Assembly (NCBI RefSeq): GCF_022539665.2
Contig: NC_081333.1
Location: forward strand, 1,674,001 to 1,738,000
Origin: Daphnia carinata
Lineage: Eukaryota; Arthropoda; Branchiopoda; Diplostraca; Daphniidae
DNA length: 64,000 nucleotides
Direction: 5' to 3'
Part shown: positions 33,501 through 46,821 of the stretch, piece by piece
Layout of the letters: every line of letters starts with the position of its first letter
How positions within the stretch are numbered: position 1 is the stretch's first letter
Made by a program: the position numbers and the translations under genes
Notes under the pieces: generated by a model
Databases searched by the model: none
Told to the model about the DNA's origin: nothing
The model's input: only the letters and a program-made list of their open reading frames with translations

Positions 33501-35725
33501 GATTGTCGCACAGCATCAAACCAGTAAATGTTGATAAAATTAAATAAAATGGAAAGGAAAGGGGGGAACAGGATGTAAAGAGTATATCTTGTGGACAAAC
33601 TGATCGAACGTATCGTAAAGGTAAAAGTTCTACATTGCGGTGTAGATTGTAAATGCGTAAAAAACGTGGCTTAGAAGGTACGCTGTGCTGACATGATTTA
33701 TGGATGAAGGTGAAGTAAAACACGTACAACTTGTACAAGGCAACGGCCTCAAAATTCAACCGTTATACACATAGAGGAAAAACTATATTAATAAATTATT
33801 AAAGCAGCTACTGCATAATTCATGGGATGAAACGAATTTTTTGTTTAAATGTTGGTCTAGTCGTTGTATTAAAATCTTTCTATGTGTCCCCCACACACTA
33901 TCGGGAATTTCCAATTGGATTGATTTCGTTTAAAAATGGGCGAAAGTTTGCAACGTATGATGGCGTTATGTAAAGCATGAAAATTTAAGTGTTTCCGGGA
34001 AGGCTATAATTTTACACTCGAAAGGGAATTTGCTTCCAATGGTAGGATTAGCAATTGAATAATTTGATCCATTAAACAAAAACAAAGAGCTCAAACGTGG
34101 TCTTCGTATTTCAATGCACGATTGATGAACGAATTGCCAAAACTTTGTTTTGCTGGCTTATTGATTATCTTAGTTGCCTTTTTTTTTTGTTGCCCTATTG
34201 CCAGTCGGTTGAGAAAATCAAGTCTACGGGAACAAATCGATCGAGTGACGCGCCCCACTTTTTTCTTTTTCGATTGGGACGTACTTCTCACTTCCTACGC
34301 AGTTGCCCATTGACGTCACGGCGTCGTGAATGGCTCTCGTAGATACTGCTAGATGTACTGCAATTTGGATTTTCCTTTTTAAAGCGGAGGGAATAAAAAC
34401 CTGTTTTTTTTTTTTATGTTGCGTCCTCATTGTGTGCCGACGTTAAACGTAAAAATCTAAAATCTGATTACAGAAATCGACAACATCGTTGTACATATAC
34501 GCTGGCACTGCAAACCGATAATCAACAATCGTAAGCCCGTGAGTTCAGCACAATATTGCACACAAACAGGGAGGGGTTACGCATAGCAGACAAAAAATGA
34601 GTCCGGATATCGAAACCTCATTTAAAATTCATTGATTCGAAAAAGAGGCAAAAAAAAAAAAAAAATGAATGATATATAATTTTTTTTTTTTTTTTTTTGC
34701 AAGACTGCTGACTGGGACGTTTGATAGGAAATGAAAAGTAAATGGTTTTGACTGAGGTAATCGATTGAAAAAAAAAACCCTGGTTACGTCACGACATCCG
34801 TAGAATGTATCCGTCACCTTGTGAAGTTACAAAGAACTGATGGATAGCGTATCCCATCGGACCGTTATAGATACACGTATACACATAACGTGCTTTTATT
34901 ATCCAATTCTAGCTACGTTTCTTTCTTTTTTTTTTAATGCTACCTGTTGGAAATCTGTAACGTGTGACTTTATTTTCTAAGAAGAAAAAAACATTTGGAC
35001 GTGCACGCACTAGATCCAATTGATTGATGTAACGATTCAACTTCACGTATTTTTTTTTTGTGCTTGTGTTACTAGCCATTCATGAAAGTTATACGAGAAT
35101 CGTCATTCATTTCACTGGCTTTAGAATGAAATTATTTGGGCGTACTTCCCGGCAGTTGGGAAATCAAATTTAAAAAAAAAAAAATCTTTTCGATGAGGAG
35201 GGGGAAGCCGTAAGACTGTTATTGCATAGGGATACGTAGGATGTTTTTTTTTTTTCTGGAACTAGCTGTGTGGTATGCACAGGTGTTATTCGACGCCTAT
35301 TATTTTGACGAGTCGACTGAGCACGAACGCGATAAAAAAAAAACAGCGGGTTGCAGGTGCATTTGCACCTAAGCTACTAGTCGTCATTTGCATTGATGCT
35401 TTTGCACTTGTTCAAATGCGGAAAAAAAAGGTAAACAAAAAAAATTGAGAAAAAACTTGCTACCCGTTTCACGGATATGCTTCCCGCTGCGGTGTTCCGC
35501 CACTTGTTTGTTATTTTCAAATAGGAAAAAATGCGAATATGATAACATCTCTATGTATGTCTCTTTTTTTTTTTTTACTGGGACGTTCAACTCCTACCGT
35601 CTATGGGGGCTTCCGGATTCAAATTTATTTGTTTCCGTTCAAGTTCACAATTATTAAGTGATATTTGAATAACAGAACATGTTCATTTTTCATTGGCTGT
35701 ACCGCGTGTATTATAAAAAGCGGTT

Positions 35726-35749
35726 TTGCACACACATCTGTGTGTGCAA
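35726..35749. other. Near-palindrome of CA/TG repeats
   Basis: TTGCACACACA is followed, after two bases, by TGTGTGTGCAA, its exact complement. This probably arose from opposed CA and TG microsatellites and could extrude as a cruciform. Confidence 0.6.
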
Positions 35750-37756
35750 GATTGGCGACCTTACATTTGTTGTTACATTTCTGCGTCGCAGTTATTTGAC
35801 GTCACGTACAAACGTCTGGTGTTGCAGCTCCCGGCAAATCAATATTTCCCCCCCAACAGACCCCTGGAGCAGAACCACCCCCCTTCGTGAGTGCATCTAC
35901 GTGTGCGTTGTGACGTCTTTCCGTAAGGCTGAACACTTGTCAAAAAAACGTTCCCCCTTTTTTTTATTTACATTGGATTATACATGCTGGACTGTCTTTA
36001 TACATGTCCATATAATGTGATAAGCATTGAATGTGAACTCCATAACTACCCTTTCATTTTTACGTCCTCGTTTGCGAACATCTCATTTTGATACTTGCGC
36101 AAGATCTCTATCAAAGTTGCCATGTTCTAGAAAACACCCGCATTTACGCATCCCTCTAAGTTTGAACATAAAATAAAGGAAAATACAATTTTTTTTTATT
36201 ATTATTAAATGGGAAGCTTAAAAAAAAAAGCGAAATCACGATTTCGTGAATCCCCGTGTAGTTGGCGGTAGTAGAAGATTATCATTGGCGGTGAATCGTC
36301 ACGCTCTCGAAAGCGTTCCGCCATCCGGAATGACAAAAAAATGTCCTTTCGGCAACTAAAAAAGACGCTGCTGCCAACTAGTGAACGTTTTTTACTTAAC
36401 CAATTGTCGTTGTATGGTAATATTTAAATATGGTATTCGATTGAACAACACGTTGTCAATTGAAACGCATTTTTCGCAATTTTGAAATTCGAGTAGTCAC
36501 ACGCTGATTATCTGATAGAAATTAGTTATTTTTTTAAAGGGGCGATATACTTCTCTACACAAGTACTTTTTGCAATTGGAAGATAGTGTTTCCCCCCCCC
36601 CCCTTCGTGAAGGTCGTGAAAAGAAACAGGGATATCTATAACACACATATGCAACAAAAAACAAAATAAAAACGTCCTTCAATGTCTACTGCACGCGAAA
36701 ATGTTGCGTACATTTTCAGGCTTCGGCTTCGAGATATTATTATTCACCATTTTTTTTTTGTCACGGTGTGTGTGTAACACGCAGACTTGTAGAGGGTGCT
36801 GTGACGTGTGCACAAGAGAGAGAGTTGGCAGATCATTGAATGAACGAGAGAAAAGAAAGACAGTTCCGGCATTTCGAATAAATATTGTATATACACAATA
36901 GTTTCGATTTTTTTGCTGCTGCCCCTTTTTTTCTTTCCTCCCGTAACAAAGAGGGAAGTGAACGATGACAGGGTAACCGAGTCAGACCGGCGAATGCACG
37001 AAAGAAAAAGAGCGAAAGTGACTCTCTACTTTTTCCCCCTTTCAAAAAAAAAAAAAAAGCCATTGGGAAGTAAGTCACATGAACCAAGTCTGTCGATGAT
37101 AGGCTCTTTCGCATTTCCTTATTTAGTTCAGTTGCCTAAAGTGAAAATCTGTTTCCCCCTTTTTTCTTTTGCAAGCGTTCAAGCTCGTTGTTTGAAAAGT
37201 ATTATTTCAAATCGTAATTTGTTTGTTCCCTCCCCCGTTCGAGAAAGATTTGATTGAATCATCATGTGCCATTTTCTAATCACGATCGTTTTGGTTATAC
37301 TGATGAAATAAATAGATAAAAAAAATGTTTGCGATTGAAGTCGTGTAAATCGTATCTCTTGCGTCAATCGGCTTTGTAAGTGCAAACAATAGGTCTCCTC
37401 ACGGATCTGCTTTTAAAGCTTCTCCCCAACACTCAGATCGGTTCCACCCAAACATATACCGTAATCAGCCGTTTTGTATTCGACATATACTGTGTGTATC
37501 ATTGTTGTAAGTAGATTCGAGTTGCTTAGTCGAGATAAGGTCGCGCCGACTGCCATGCAAATAGACGCAATCGCACCCTTGGGTTTGGGGTATTATGTAT
37601 GCCAGTTTAGACACGTAGACATTTGACCTCAAGGAACAAATGAACGTAAACAACGAGTTTTACTTTCACATATACTTATGTAATGTACAGCATAGTCTCC
37701 TTGATCTTTTTCTTTTTAATTAAGCACTTTAATATGTCTCAATAGATTTTTTGCTT

Positions 37757-39784
37757 TTAATAGTTCACTAGTTTCTTGACAGCTTCGAAGCAGCGCCATT
37801 TGTCGGGCATGTAGAACGGCTCAAACATGTGCGGGAATGGCGTATCGAATCCCGTCACGCGTTCGATGGGTGCTTCCAAATTCAGGAAGCAATCGTGCTG
37901 CAATTTTATAAGGGGAAAACCATTGATTACAGATTGTTGAGCTTTTTTCTTATAGTTAAACAATGCAGCCATTTACCTGAATGCTTGCAGCGATTTCGGC
38001 CCCGAACCCAGACGTCAACGGCGCTTCATGGGCAATCAGCAACCGACCCGTTTTCTTCACCGACTTGGGATATTTAGAAAGTGAGATGAATAAATAAGAA
38101 AAATTGTAAACGGTGAGTAAACAAAATCCACAACAGGTAAGTCTAAAAAAAGGGAAAACAACAACTACAAATTATTTAATGATGGAAAAACAAAACGCCA
38201 AGTCAACTGATTTCACTTCCGTGTCAAGCTTGAACGGCAATTTAAAGAGCCTCTTTCAGTTTCGAGCTCGTCGAACCGCAAGTAGAAATCAGAAATTTGT
38301 GTTCAAGAAACCGTAAAGAGAGAGAGAAGAAAAAGGGCGATAAAAAGTTGGCGAAAAGAATAGAACGGTCATTCAGCGAAATGTCAAAACAAGTTTCACC
38401 AAGACCATACCACCAAAGAGTTTCATATTGCCAATGTTTCCCATTTTAAGAATTTCTTTTCGAGTAGCAAAAAAATGAGAGAAAGGGCATAGTGTTCGGG
38501 TTACCGACCTGAGCGATGGTCTCCTTGTCCCATGGAAGAATGGTAACTAGATCAATCAGTTCACAAGAAACGTTCAGCTGATCCTTGGCCAGCTGGCACA
38601 CCTCGCGCAGAACATGAACCTGGGTACCCCAGCCAACCAGAGTGATGTCATCTCCTGTGGGAAGACGAATTCGTCTGCTATGTAGTCAACAGATATGCGA
38701 TTCCCACAGGGTGTTTTATCAATCGGCAAAAATCAATAATCGAAATGTGTTTACATCAGATTTTGAGATTACATAAAGTCACACGATGATTATAATGTGG
38801 CCATACCTTCGACTAGAATATCAGCTTTTGACAGCGGCATAGTGTACTCTTTGACTGGAACCTGCTCGACGGCACTCCGGTATAGAATCTTGGGTTCCAG
38901 GAATATGCATGGGTTCTTGTCACGAATGCAGGAAAGCAGCAAACCCTTGGCCTTGATGGGCCCTCGGGGTACCACAATCTTTAAGATAACGATGAAACCA
39001 CATTAACACGATGCCACATATGAAGCACGAAAAAATCCACGTTCACCTTGAGTCCAGGGCAGTGGGCAAAGTATGCTTCAGGGCTTTGGGAGTGGTACAG
39101 AGCTCCATGTCCAACTGCAGAGCAGGGAGCACGAATGGTAAGAGAACCACAGTCATAGAGACCTCCACTTCTGTACCGGTACTTTGCAGCTTCATTGCAA
39201 ATCTGGAATATTCCCAGAATGACTTGAATTACAATTGTTTCACTAAACAGCGCTCCGATTTACAGACCTGATCAAATGCTGGAAGGATGTAATCTGCAAA
39301 CTGGATCTCTGCAATAGCTGTAGCTCCTGCAGTGGCAGCCCCTATACCAAATCCAGCAATTCCTTGTTCACACAAGGGAGTATTAAAAACTCTGGACTTG
39401 CCATGCTTCTCTTGAAGACCAACAGTGCATCGAAATACTCCACCAAATGCAACATCCTCACCAAATATAACTGCATGTAAAAAATTTTTGTTAATACGTC
39501 CATTGCAACATGAACATCAATGTGTTTACTAGCTGTAGGATCTGAGGAGAGAGCTAAATCGAGGGAGTTATTGATAGCCTGGAACAAGTTCATACGCTGT
39601 GTTTCGCCTGCATGGAACGGGAAATCAATATTAGTTCTCTGAACTCAATAAACATATTGACATGGGAACCTTCGGAAGCGGAAACGGTATCTGGAACAAA
39701 TGTGAAATGAGATAACCGCTGAGATATTCTCAATGGACATTTATTGAGAAGGAGATTCCGAGTAAGAAAATTACGGAGAGCCAT
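37757..39784 (-). CDS. BCKDHB: BCKDHB, mitochondrial 2-oxoisovalerate dehydrogenase E1 beta subunit
   Basis: Eight minus-strand exons join in frame: 39784-39670, 39607-39530, 39470-39268, 39202-39047, 38978-38807, 38654-38509, 38063-37977 and 37897-37757, 365 codons. The enzyme decarboxylates branched-chain 2-oxo acids from Leu, Ile and Val, as an alpha2beta2 heterotetramer with BCKDHA. The N-terminus ([20 protein letters not shown]) is Arg/Leu-rich and free of acids, a typical mitochondrial presequence. [44 protein letters not shown] and [11 protein letters not shown] follow. Then come [32 protein letters not shown] and EPKILYR. The end, [14 protein letters not shown] then [16 protein letters not shown], is characteristic of BCKDHB and separates it from pyruvate dehydrogenase beta. 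It runs divergently from the first FLVCR gene, 750 bp away. Confidence 0.96.
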
Positions 39785-40533
39785 GTTTACACTTTATCGT
39801 TTTACGTTGAATTTCGTCTGATTTTCTTTTCGATTAAATTCTTTCTAGAGCTGCCATCTTCTGTTGAAAATCAAACTTCCTTCTTTGCGAAAGGGGTTAG
39901 CTCTAGCGGTTGCTGCACGCAGCATTTCTTTCATTTACGCGCCGGTCATCACGAAAAAGCACTTATCGCTCTGCTTGACCCGGATGGGATATCAGATAGA
40001 CGCAGACAAATGACGCTGTTTAAACGATTTTCTGCTCCATAAAAGCAAAAAACAACTTACTGTTAAACTAAAAATTTCCCATGCCACTTCGCAAACGGGT
40101 AAGAAACAACTTAACGGATGAAACTTGCTTTTAAAAGTTGGTAGTAGAATTATTCAAAATCCAAGTATTCTATTTGCAGTTTGACCTCAATGGAACTCGT
40201 TGACACTTGCTCGCCCTATGTGATAGGGTATCGTGCCATGATCACAACATCAACAATCAAACACACGATAGTCGTGAATACTGTATGCAGTCGTCCACTC
40301 AAACATAGTCAAGTCTGTTGCGTCGATCGTGATCTTCAAATAACAGCCAGATATCATCTCATCAAGCATTTATTTCGCAAAATGGCGCCATTTTCCAACT
40401 AAGCTGTCATCTAAAAAAGGCCTAACCAACAACAGACAACAATAAACCGACTGAAAATTGCGTTCAGATTCCCTCAAAGTGCGTAACAAGCCCTGGAACG
40501 AGTGTGAACATTGAAATTCGGACGTTGCAAAAC
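39785..40533. other. Divergent intergenic region between BCKDHB and FLVCR-like gene 1
   Basis: Contains both 5' flanks. No TATA box or coding exon is evident. Confidence 0.45.
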
Positions 40534-42777
40534 ATGGAAACGAAAGCTACGGAAGTCCCAATCAGCGATGCTGATCATTTGAAGAAAAACGGAAACGAGA
40601 TTCACGTTTTTCATATTTGCACAAATGCAACTGTGCCGGAAGTGGAATCCAAAAACGCCACGGTGGAACAGCAAACGCTGACACCCACAAAAGTGTACGG
40701 TCGACGATGGCTGATGCTCCTGATTTTTGTCCTTGTATCAATGATGAACGCCTTCCAATGGATACAATTTTCCATCATCACCAGTTTACTGATCAAGTAA
40801 TTAACAATTCCAATGTTGATTTATGTAGCACGTGTTCCCGTACAGATAATTAAGAGCCATTTATAATTGGCAGATATTACGGCGTAGACAGTCAGACGGT
40901 CAACTGGACGTCGTTGGTTTACATGGTCGTTTACGTTCCACTAATCTTCCCAGGTGCTTGGGTCATGGACAAAATGGTCAGTCTAGACTTTAAATTGAAA
41001 GAATCTCATCGTACACTGATAACGCGCCCTTGATGAAAAAAGAAATGAAATAGCTCATTGAAGTTTATCTTGCCAGGGATTAAGAGTGACGTTATTGATT
41101 GGCAGTTTTGGAACGGCAGCCGGTGCATGGATTAAAGTATTTTCCGTTGCACCTGATCGGTTTTACGTTGCCCTTATAGGTCAAACGATAGCAGCCATTT
41201 CTCAAGTGTTTATTTTGAGTGTTCCACCAAACATAGCTGCAACATGGTTTGGCTCCAATCAAGTTTCATCGGCCTGTTCCATCGGCGTATTCGGCAACCA
41301 GGTAAAAATGTGATTGATAACCATCCACAGAAGCCCCATGATAATTAATTCCCGGCTAAAATTTCCTACAACTTTATGGAAATGTAGCTGAAAGCATTTG
41401 CCTGTTGATCTTTCATATGAAACAATAATAAAGTGTTTTATTGATGATGGGCCACACAAAGGAGCTGAAAAATTGCAATAGGATTTGTCTGCCCTTAAGA
41501 GGAAACATCGTAAATCGTACTTTATATGTCTTCACAAAAAATAGTTAGGTGTGGCTCTTGGTTTTCTGTTACCACCCGTTTTGGTGAAGGACGGCACTGT
41601 CGAAGAAATTGGCGCCGGCCTAAGTCTCATGTTTTACATCGTAGCCGGAATTTGCACAGTTTTGCTCATTGCCGTCATCGTAGGTAAGAAAGGGAACGAA
41701 CAAAAACTGAATTGCTCATAATTCATTTCCATTTCATTCGCTTGGCAGGTTTTCAAGCCAAACCGCCTATGCCTCCGAGCGTGGCTCGTTACTCCAACTC
41801 GACAGAATCCACGAATTATTCGCAGTCGATCAAGCGGATTCTATTGAACAGAGACTACGTCGTTCTGCTGGTCACTTATGGCATTAACGTTGGCGTTTTT
41901 TATGCCATGTCAACCCTTCTGAATCAAACAGTTCTGCTGCACTTTCCTGTAATTAATCACATTAAGGGGGGAGATCTTAATTTGCATATGACGAGAAATA
42001 ATGATGACGTCCAATTAAAACACGAAACAATTAGGGCCAAGAAGAAAGTGCGGGTCAAATTGGATTGACAATCGTCGTTTGCGGAATGGCTGGCTCCGTG
42101 CTGGGAGGAATTATTCTCGATCGGACGCATAAATTTAAGTAAGGTTTTTTTTTATTTTTTCTTTCATTTTATTTCATGCAATGAACGATGATTGATGACC
42201 AAATTGACATTGAATCGTTTCACAGAGAAACCACTCTAGCGGTGTATGGATTGGCCGTGGTGGGAATGGTGGCCTATACTTTCAGGTTGTATATTTTAAT
42301 TTAATTGTAATGCTAATCACATTTCGTTCTGAACGAGCTTTTATTTTTCAGCTTTAATGTCGAGCTTATCGCTGTCACATTCGTCACGGCTGGAGCCGTT
42401 GGGTATGTTACCTGATTATGCTGCCTGTCCTTTTGTGTGTGTTGTGACGTCACGCACAATTGAAATGAAAAAACGGTTATAGATGTATTGTTTGAAAAAT
42501 GAATAGGTTTTTCATGACGGGATACTTACCAGTGGGATTTGAATTTGCGGCCGAGTTGACCTATCCAGAACCGGAAGGAACTTCATCCGGACTGCTGAAT
42601 GCGTCCGCTCAGATTTTCGGTGTCGTGTTCACTATTTTAGGCGGCTGGTTGCTGGCAGATTACGGTGACCTCGTCTGCAATGGTACGTTGACGTTAGCTT
42701 TGCTCATCGGAGCCATTGTGACGGTGTTCATCCGTCCGAAACTCAGACGTCAGAAAGCCGTTAATAGTTTCCAATAA
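40534..42777 (+). CDS. FLVCR-like (SLC49) major-facilitator transporter, tandem copy 1
   Basis: Nine exons join in frame: 40534-40796, 40874-40976, 41077-41301, 41545-41683, 41749-41948, 42035-42138, 42226-42285, 42352-42402 and 42507-42777, 471 codons. The ATG at 40534 is the first in frame. After a polar cytoplasmic N-terminus come [96 protein letters not shown] and [19 protein letters not shown], the FLVCR1/2 family signatures, spread over about 12 membrane segments. Vertebrate members carry choline/ethanolamine and were earlier reported as haem exporters; the substrate here is unknown. Copy 1 has an undivided 225-nt exon 3, but its 111-nt segment before the last exon is split in two, unlike copies 2 and 3. 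Confidence 0.92.
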
Positions 42778-44569
42778 CCAGCGGCTTGTTGCACTTAACG
42801 CCGTTCCATTTGCTCTCTCTCAAGCTGTGCTTTTATAATTGTTATTATTATTGTATAGACTCGTTTGAAATAAAGCGGTGGAATGATGATGTGCAAAAAA
42901 TTGGTTAGCCAGCCAGACATATACACGTGAATATCGGCAAAGTTCTTTTGCGGATCAATAATCAGCACGCAACGTGTACGGCATTATTACAGCGCGTTTT
43001 GTTTCTCGTTCAGAAAATTATAGTTTACACGAAAAGGAATTCATTTTTTGTTTGCATTCGTGCTGAGGATGTTAGAACAAGGGCGAATATTTGCACAAGT
43101 GTTTCGAATCCTCGGGTATGTGATAATTCCAACTGGTTTTTCTTTTATTATCATTTTTTATAGTAGATCAAAACGCGCTACCATGTAAGGTAGTACATTA
43201 CAGTTGCGACAAGCTTACGTGGTTTTCCCCAAATGTTTTTCTGCATTTTTAACGATGTACAAAAATGTGGGAATCGCATGAAAAAAAAATATAACAAAAT
43301 AGTTGGAATAATAATTTTAAAGAAAAGGTTACAATCAAATGAGCTGCTGAGGATGCCTCTCATAGCTATTACGATCCTTATTTAGACATAGAAGAATGAG
43401 CTGTTCTCTTTCTAGCTCAACCTAATTATGTACGGCTTTAGGGCATCGGGCTCCTCGACGTCGTTTGCATATAAAATTCTGTCGTCAGATGAAACAAAAA
43501 AAAAAGCACAAGGCTTTTCAAAAGTTTTGACTTTTTTTTCTTTTCCTATTGTGCGGATGCTATGTGCCGCTAGCGCATTAAGAACCGTCTCGCGCTCCCG
43601 TTCCTGCAAGGGCGTTGATAATGCAACAAAGCTCTCGTTTCATTAGTTTTTTTTTTTTTAATTCTAATTATTTTATTTGAGCTAAACAAAAGAAAAAAGA
43701 CGAGGAGGACACTGTTGGTTTAAAGCTTACGTTTTTCTCTGTTTTTGTTGACCAGATCACACACACACACACGAAATGAATGAAAAAAGATTATCGAACC
43801 TTGAAGCCATGAATAGTGAAAGGCCTTTATAATTTTTTATTAGCTCAAATTTACGTTATTATTGTGGTTGATGCAAACGCCCGTATTCAAGAGTTCCATT
43901 TTAGAACGATGATTGTGTTCGTGGCAGTTTTAGCCACAAACACAGCCTATCTGAACAGCTGTACAGGTGCCGTTGGGTACTATCGTTTGTCTGACGTCGT
44001 TTTTCTATCTCTCGCGTCAGTTCTTATTTCGCAGCGGAACTTGTAGCTCACGAAGCAACACTACAGAAAAGTTGAGGCCAAGGCTGACACCGGCTTTCTG
44101 TGTGGGCCAAGGCTAAGTTTAAAAAAGAAACATTTTCGGATTTACAAATAATTTTTCTTTTCTTCTTTCCTTCGGCTTTGAAAACAAAGTTCTTCCCTGG
44201 CCGAAGGCCCAACCAATGAGCACCCAAGCCTGGATGTTCCCTCTTTCGTTCGTCTCGATTCTTCCCCCCAAACCATTTTGAGGCGGAGCACGCACATCCC
44301 TCTTCCCCGTTGACAATAGACTATGTAACGTCGGTGACCGTTCGGCTTAGATGAAAATCACGCGCTTGGCATGTAGGAACTTGTTTACCTTTCCAATCGA
44401 CTGTAACTCGTAGCAAAACACTTATAGTCTCTCTCTCGAGTTCCTACTTTTCCTTTTCTTGTGTGTACGCGCAAATAAAAAATCGTAACCCCGTGATTGC
44501 CACCACCCTCCTGGCCTTCCTTCTTGTTGGTTAGCTGAAATCGGAATCGGGAAAAAAAGATTGGCCGAG
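42778..44569. other. Intergenic region between FLVCR-like genes 1 and 2
   Basis: Begins with the 3' UTR of copy 1 (AATAAA at 42869-42874). The rest is A+T-rich with short non-homologous open frames. I found no remnant FLVCR exon here. Confidence 0.5.
42869..42874 (+). terminator. Polyadenylation signal of FLVCR-like gene 1
   Basis: AATAAA lies 92 bp beyond the stop codon and is followed by a GT-rich stretch (GGTGGAATGATGATGTG), a typical cleavage context. Confidence 0.6.
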
Positions 44570-46821
44570 ATGGTGGCAGACCAAGAGACAACTCAGTTCA
44601 CTTATCAGTATTCTCCCATAAGTCTAGCTGTAGGGAGTGAAGAAACAGTTGGCGAAGAGGAAGTTGTCAAAGAAGAGGAAGTAACCATGTTAGCCGATGT
44701 TAAGAGTGCGACGGGCATCGTTCAGCCCGTCAAATGTGAATTGAACAAATCGACATCGATGGAAACTAAAGTGTATCGAAGACGGTGGATCATGTTGGCT
44801 CTTTTCGTTCTCGTTTTCATGACCAACGCCTTCCAGTGGATTCAGTTCTCCATCATCAATAATTTAATCACAAAGTGAGTTTGCGCATATTTTTGGATAT
44901 CTATCTCGTTCATTTATTTTATCTGTTTAATGCGCTTTTCGCAATTTCAGATATTATGGCGTTGAAAGTTCAACTGTTGATTGGACAAGCCTGGTGTTTA
45001 TGGTCGCTTACATTCCTTTAATCTTCCCCGGAGCCTGGATTATGGATAAGATGGTGCGCAGTTTATATTTTCGAATTTTTTTTAAAGGTGACATTAAAAT
45101 CTTTTAATGCTTAAATAACACCTTGTGTCGGCAGGGTCTGCGCGTTACTTTATTACTCGGAGCTTTCGGAACGACAGCAGGAGCTTGGACCAACGTCATG
45201 AGCGTCGCTCCTGATCGGTAAGATCCTAAACATTATTACTAGTTCATTCAACATTTAAGTAATTACATAATTTTTTTTTTAAGGTTTTACGTCGCATTGA
45301 TGGGTCAAACGCTTTGCGCTACGGCTCAAGTCTTTCTTTTAGGTAAAATCTTATGATAACTCTAAATCGCATTCGTGATCTAGTCATTTTCTATTGTATC
45401 TGATAAGGTGTGTCTCCTAACGTAGCGGCCGTCTGGTTTGGTCCCGAACAAGTTTCATCGGCATGTGCCATCGGCGTCTTCGGTAGTCAGGTATAAATAA
45501 CATTAGCTGACATTGAAACCAAAAAATGTGAAAAAAACAAAATAAATAAACATTTGAAAATGTAGGTCGGCATAGCTCTAGGTTTTCTCATACCACCCAT
45601 TTTAGTGAAGGATCACGAATTGAAAGATGATATCGGTGCGGATTTGCTTTTCATGTTTTACATCGTCGCCGGAGTCTCTACCCTCCTATTGTTGGTCGTT
45701 ATCGTTGGTAAACCAAAGGAAAATTATTTGAATTTTTTAGCTCATTTTCCAATCGATTTTTGAAAAAATTCCTTAACATAAATTTGCATGTGAATTTGGT
45801 TGGTCACATAGTATTCCAAGCGAAACCTAGTTTGCCACCAAGCGCTGCCCGATGCCTGGTTTCTCAACAGCCATCGCCCACCCCTTTGACCTACTATCAT
45901 TCCGTTAAAAGGATTGTTACTAATCGTGACTATAACCTTTTGTTGCTCACTTACGGTATCAACGTTGGCGTATTCTACGCCATGTCGACCTTGTTGAATC
46001 AGGTCGTTTTGCAACATTTTCCGGTATGGTAAAGGTATTGCCTATTTTTTAAGGTGATCTTTTTTTCTAATGATTGGACCTATAAGGGAGAGGAGGAGAA
46101 TGCTGGCCGAATCGGGTTGACTATCGTCGTATGCGGTATGTTTGGTTCGGTTCTGTTCGGAGTGATTCTCGACAGGACCCATAAATTCAAGTGAGATCCT
46201 TCGCTACTGTCGTTGGTTTCTGATGTGATCCATTCACGGCTCGTTGACCTTCTTCCCAATGCCTGAAATGAATTTTTTTTTTTTTTTTCGTGGATCATTT
46301 TAGGGAAACTACTCTGGCCGTCTACGTTTTTGTTTTAGCCAGTATGGCAGCGTACACTTTCACCTTCAAGTTGGAACACATCGCTGTCACATTTGTCACG
46401 GCCGGAGTAACGGGGTACACAAATCGTGTTTCAAATTTAAATTTGGCGCCATAAAAAGAGATAGGTGGTACTTGTTTCTTTAAAAAACCGGTTTGCCTTT
46501 AGGTTCTTTATGACGGGATACTTGCCAGTGGGATTCGAATTTGCAGCCGAATTGACCTATCCCGAGCCCGAAGTGACGTCAGCCGGACTGCTTAATGCAT
46601 CCGCTCAAATGTTTGGCATTATTTTCACTATTCTCGGAGGATGGTTGTTGGGTAATTACGGCTCTTTGGTATGCAATGGAACCATGTTAGCCGCGTTGTT
46701 GGTCGGCGCTGCCCTAACGCTGCCCATCCGCGCCGAACTCAAGCGTCAAAAGGCTAACCAGACAGCCGAGAACAAGCCAACAAAAGATGCAAAGGAAGCA
46801 ATTAAAGACGGGAATCCTTGA
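44570..46821 (+). CDS. FLVCR-like (SLC49) major-facilitator transporter, tandem copy 2
   Basis: Ten exons join in frame: 44570-44874, 44951-45053, 45135-45217, 45284-45342, 45408-45490, 45566-45707, 45812-46023, 46087-46190, 46304-46414 and 46503-46821, 506 codons. The acidic N-terminus ([15 protein letters not shown]) is longer than in the other copies and shares nothing obvious with them. From [20 protein letters not shown] onward all family signatures match copies 1 and 3 ([35 protein letters not shown]). It is closest to copy 3 in the [17 protein letters not shown] segment. The 225-nt segment that is one exon in copy 1 is cut by two introns here (83+59+83 nt). The C-terminus is a Lys/Glu-rich tail. 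The role presumably parallels copy 1: plasma-membrane solute transport, substrate unknown. Confidence 0.92.

Larger units (their letters stand above)
28617..37756. other. 9-kb region without recognisable genes
   Basis: This lies upstream of TENT5 and downstream of BCKDHB. It is A+T-rich with homopolymers, two poly-C runs (about 29349-29361 and 36592-36603), CA/GT tracts and several small perfect hairpins. Open frames of up to about 139 codons are low-complexity and resemble no protein I know. It may contain TENT5 promoter or 5' non-coding exons; nothing identifies them directly. Confidence 0.55.
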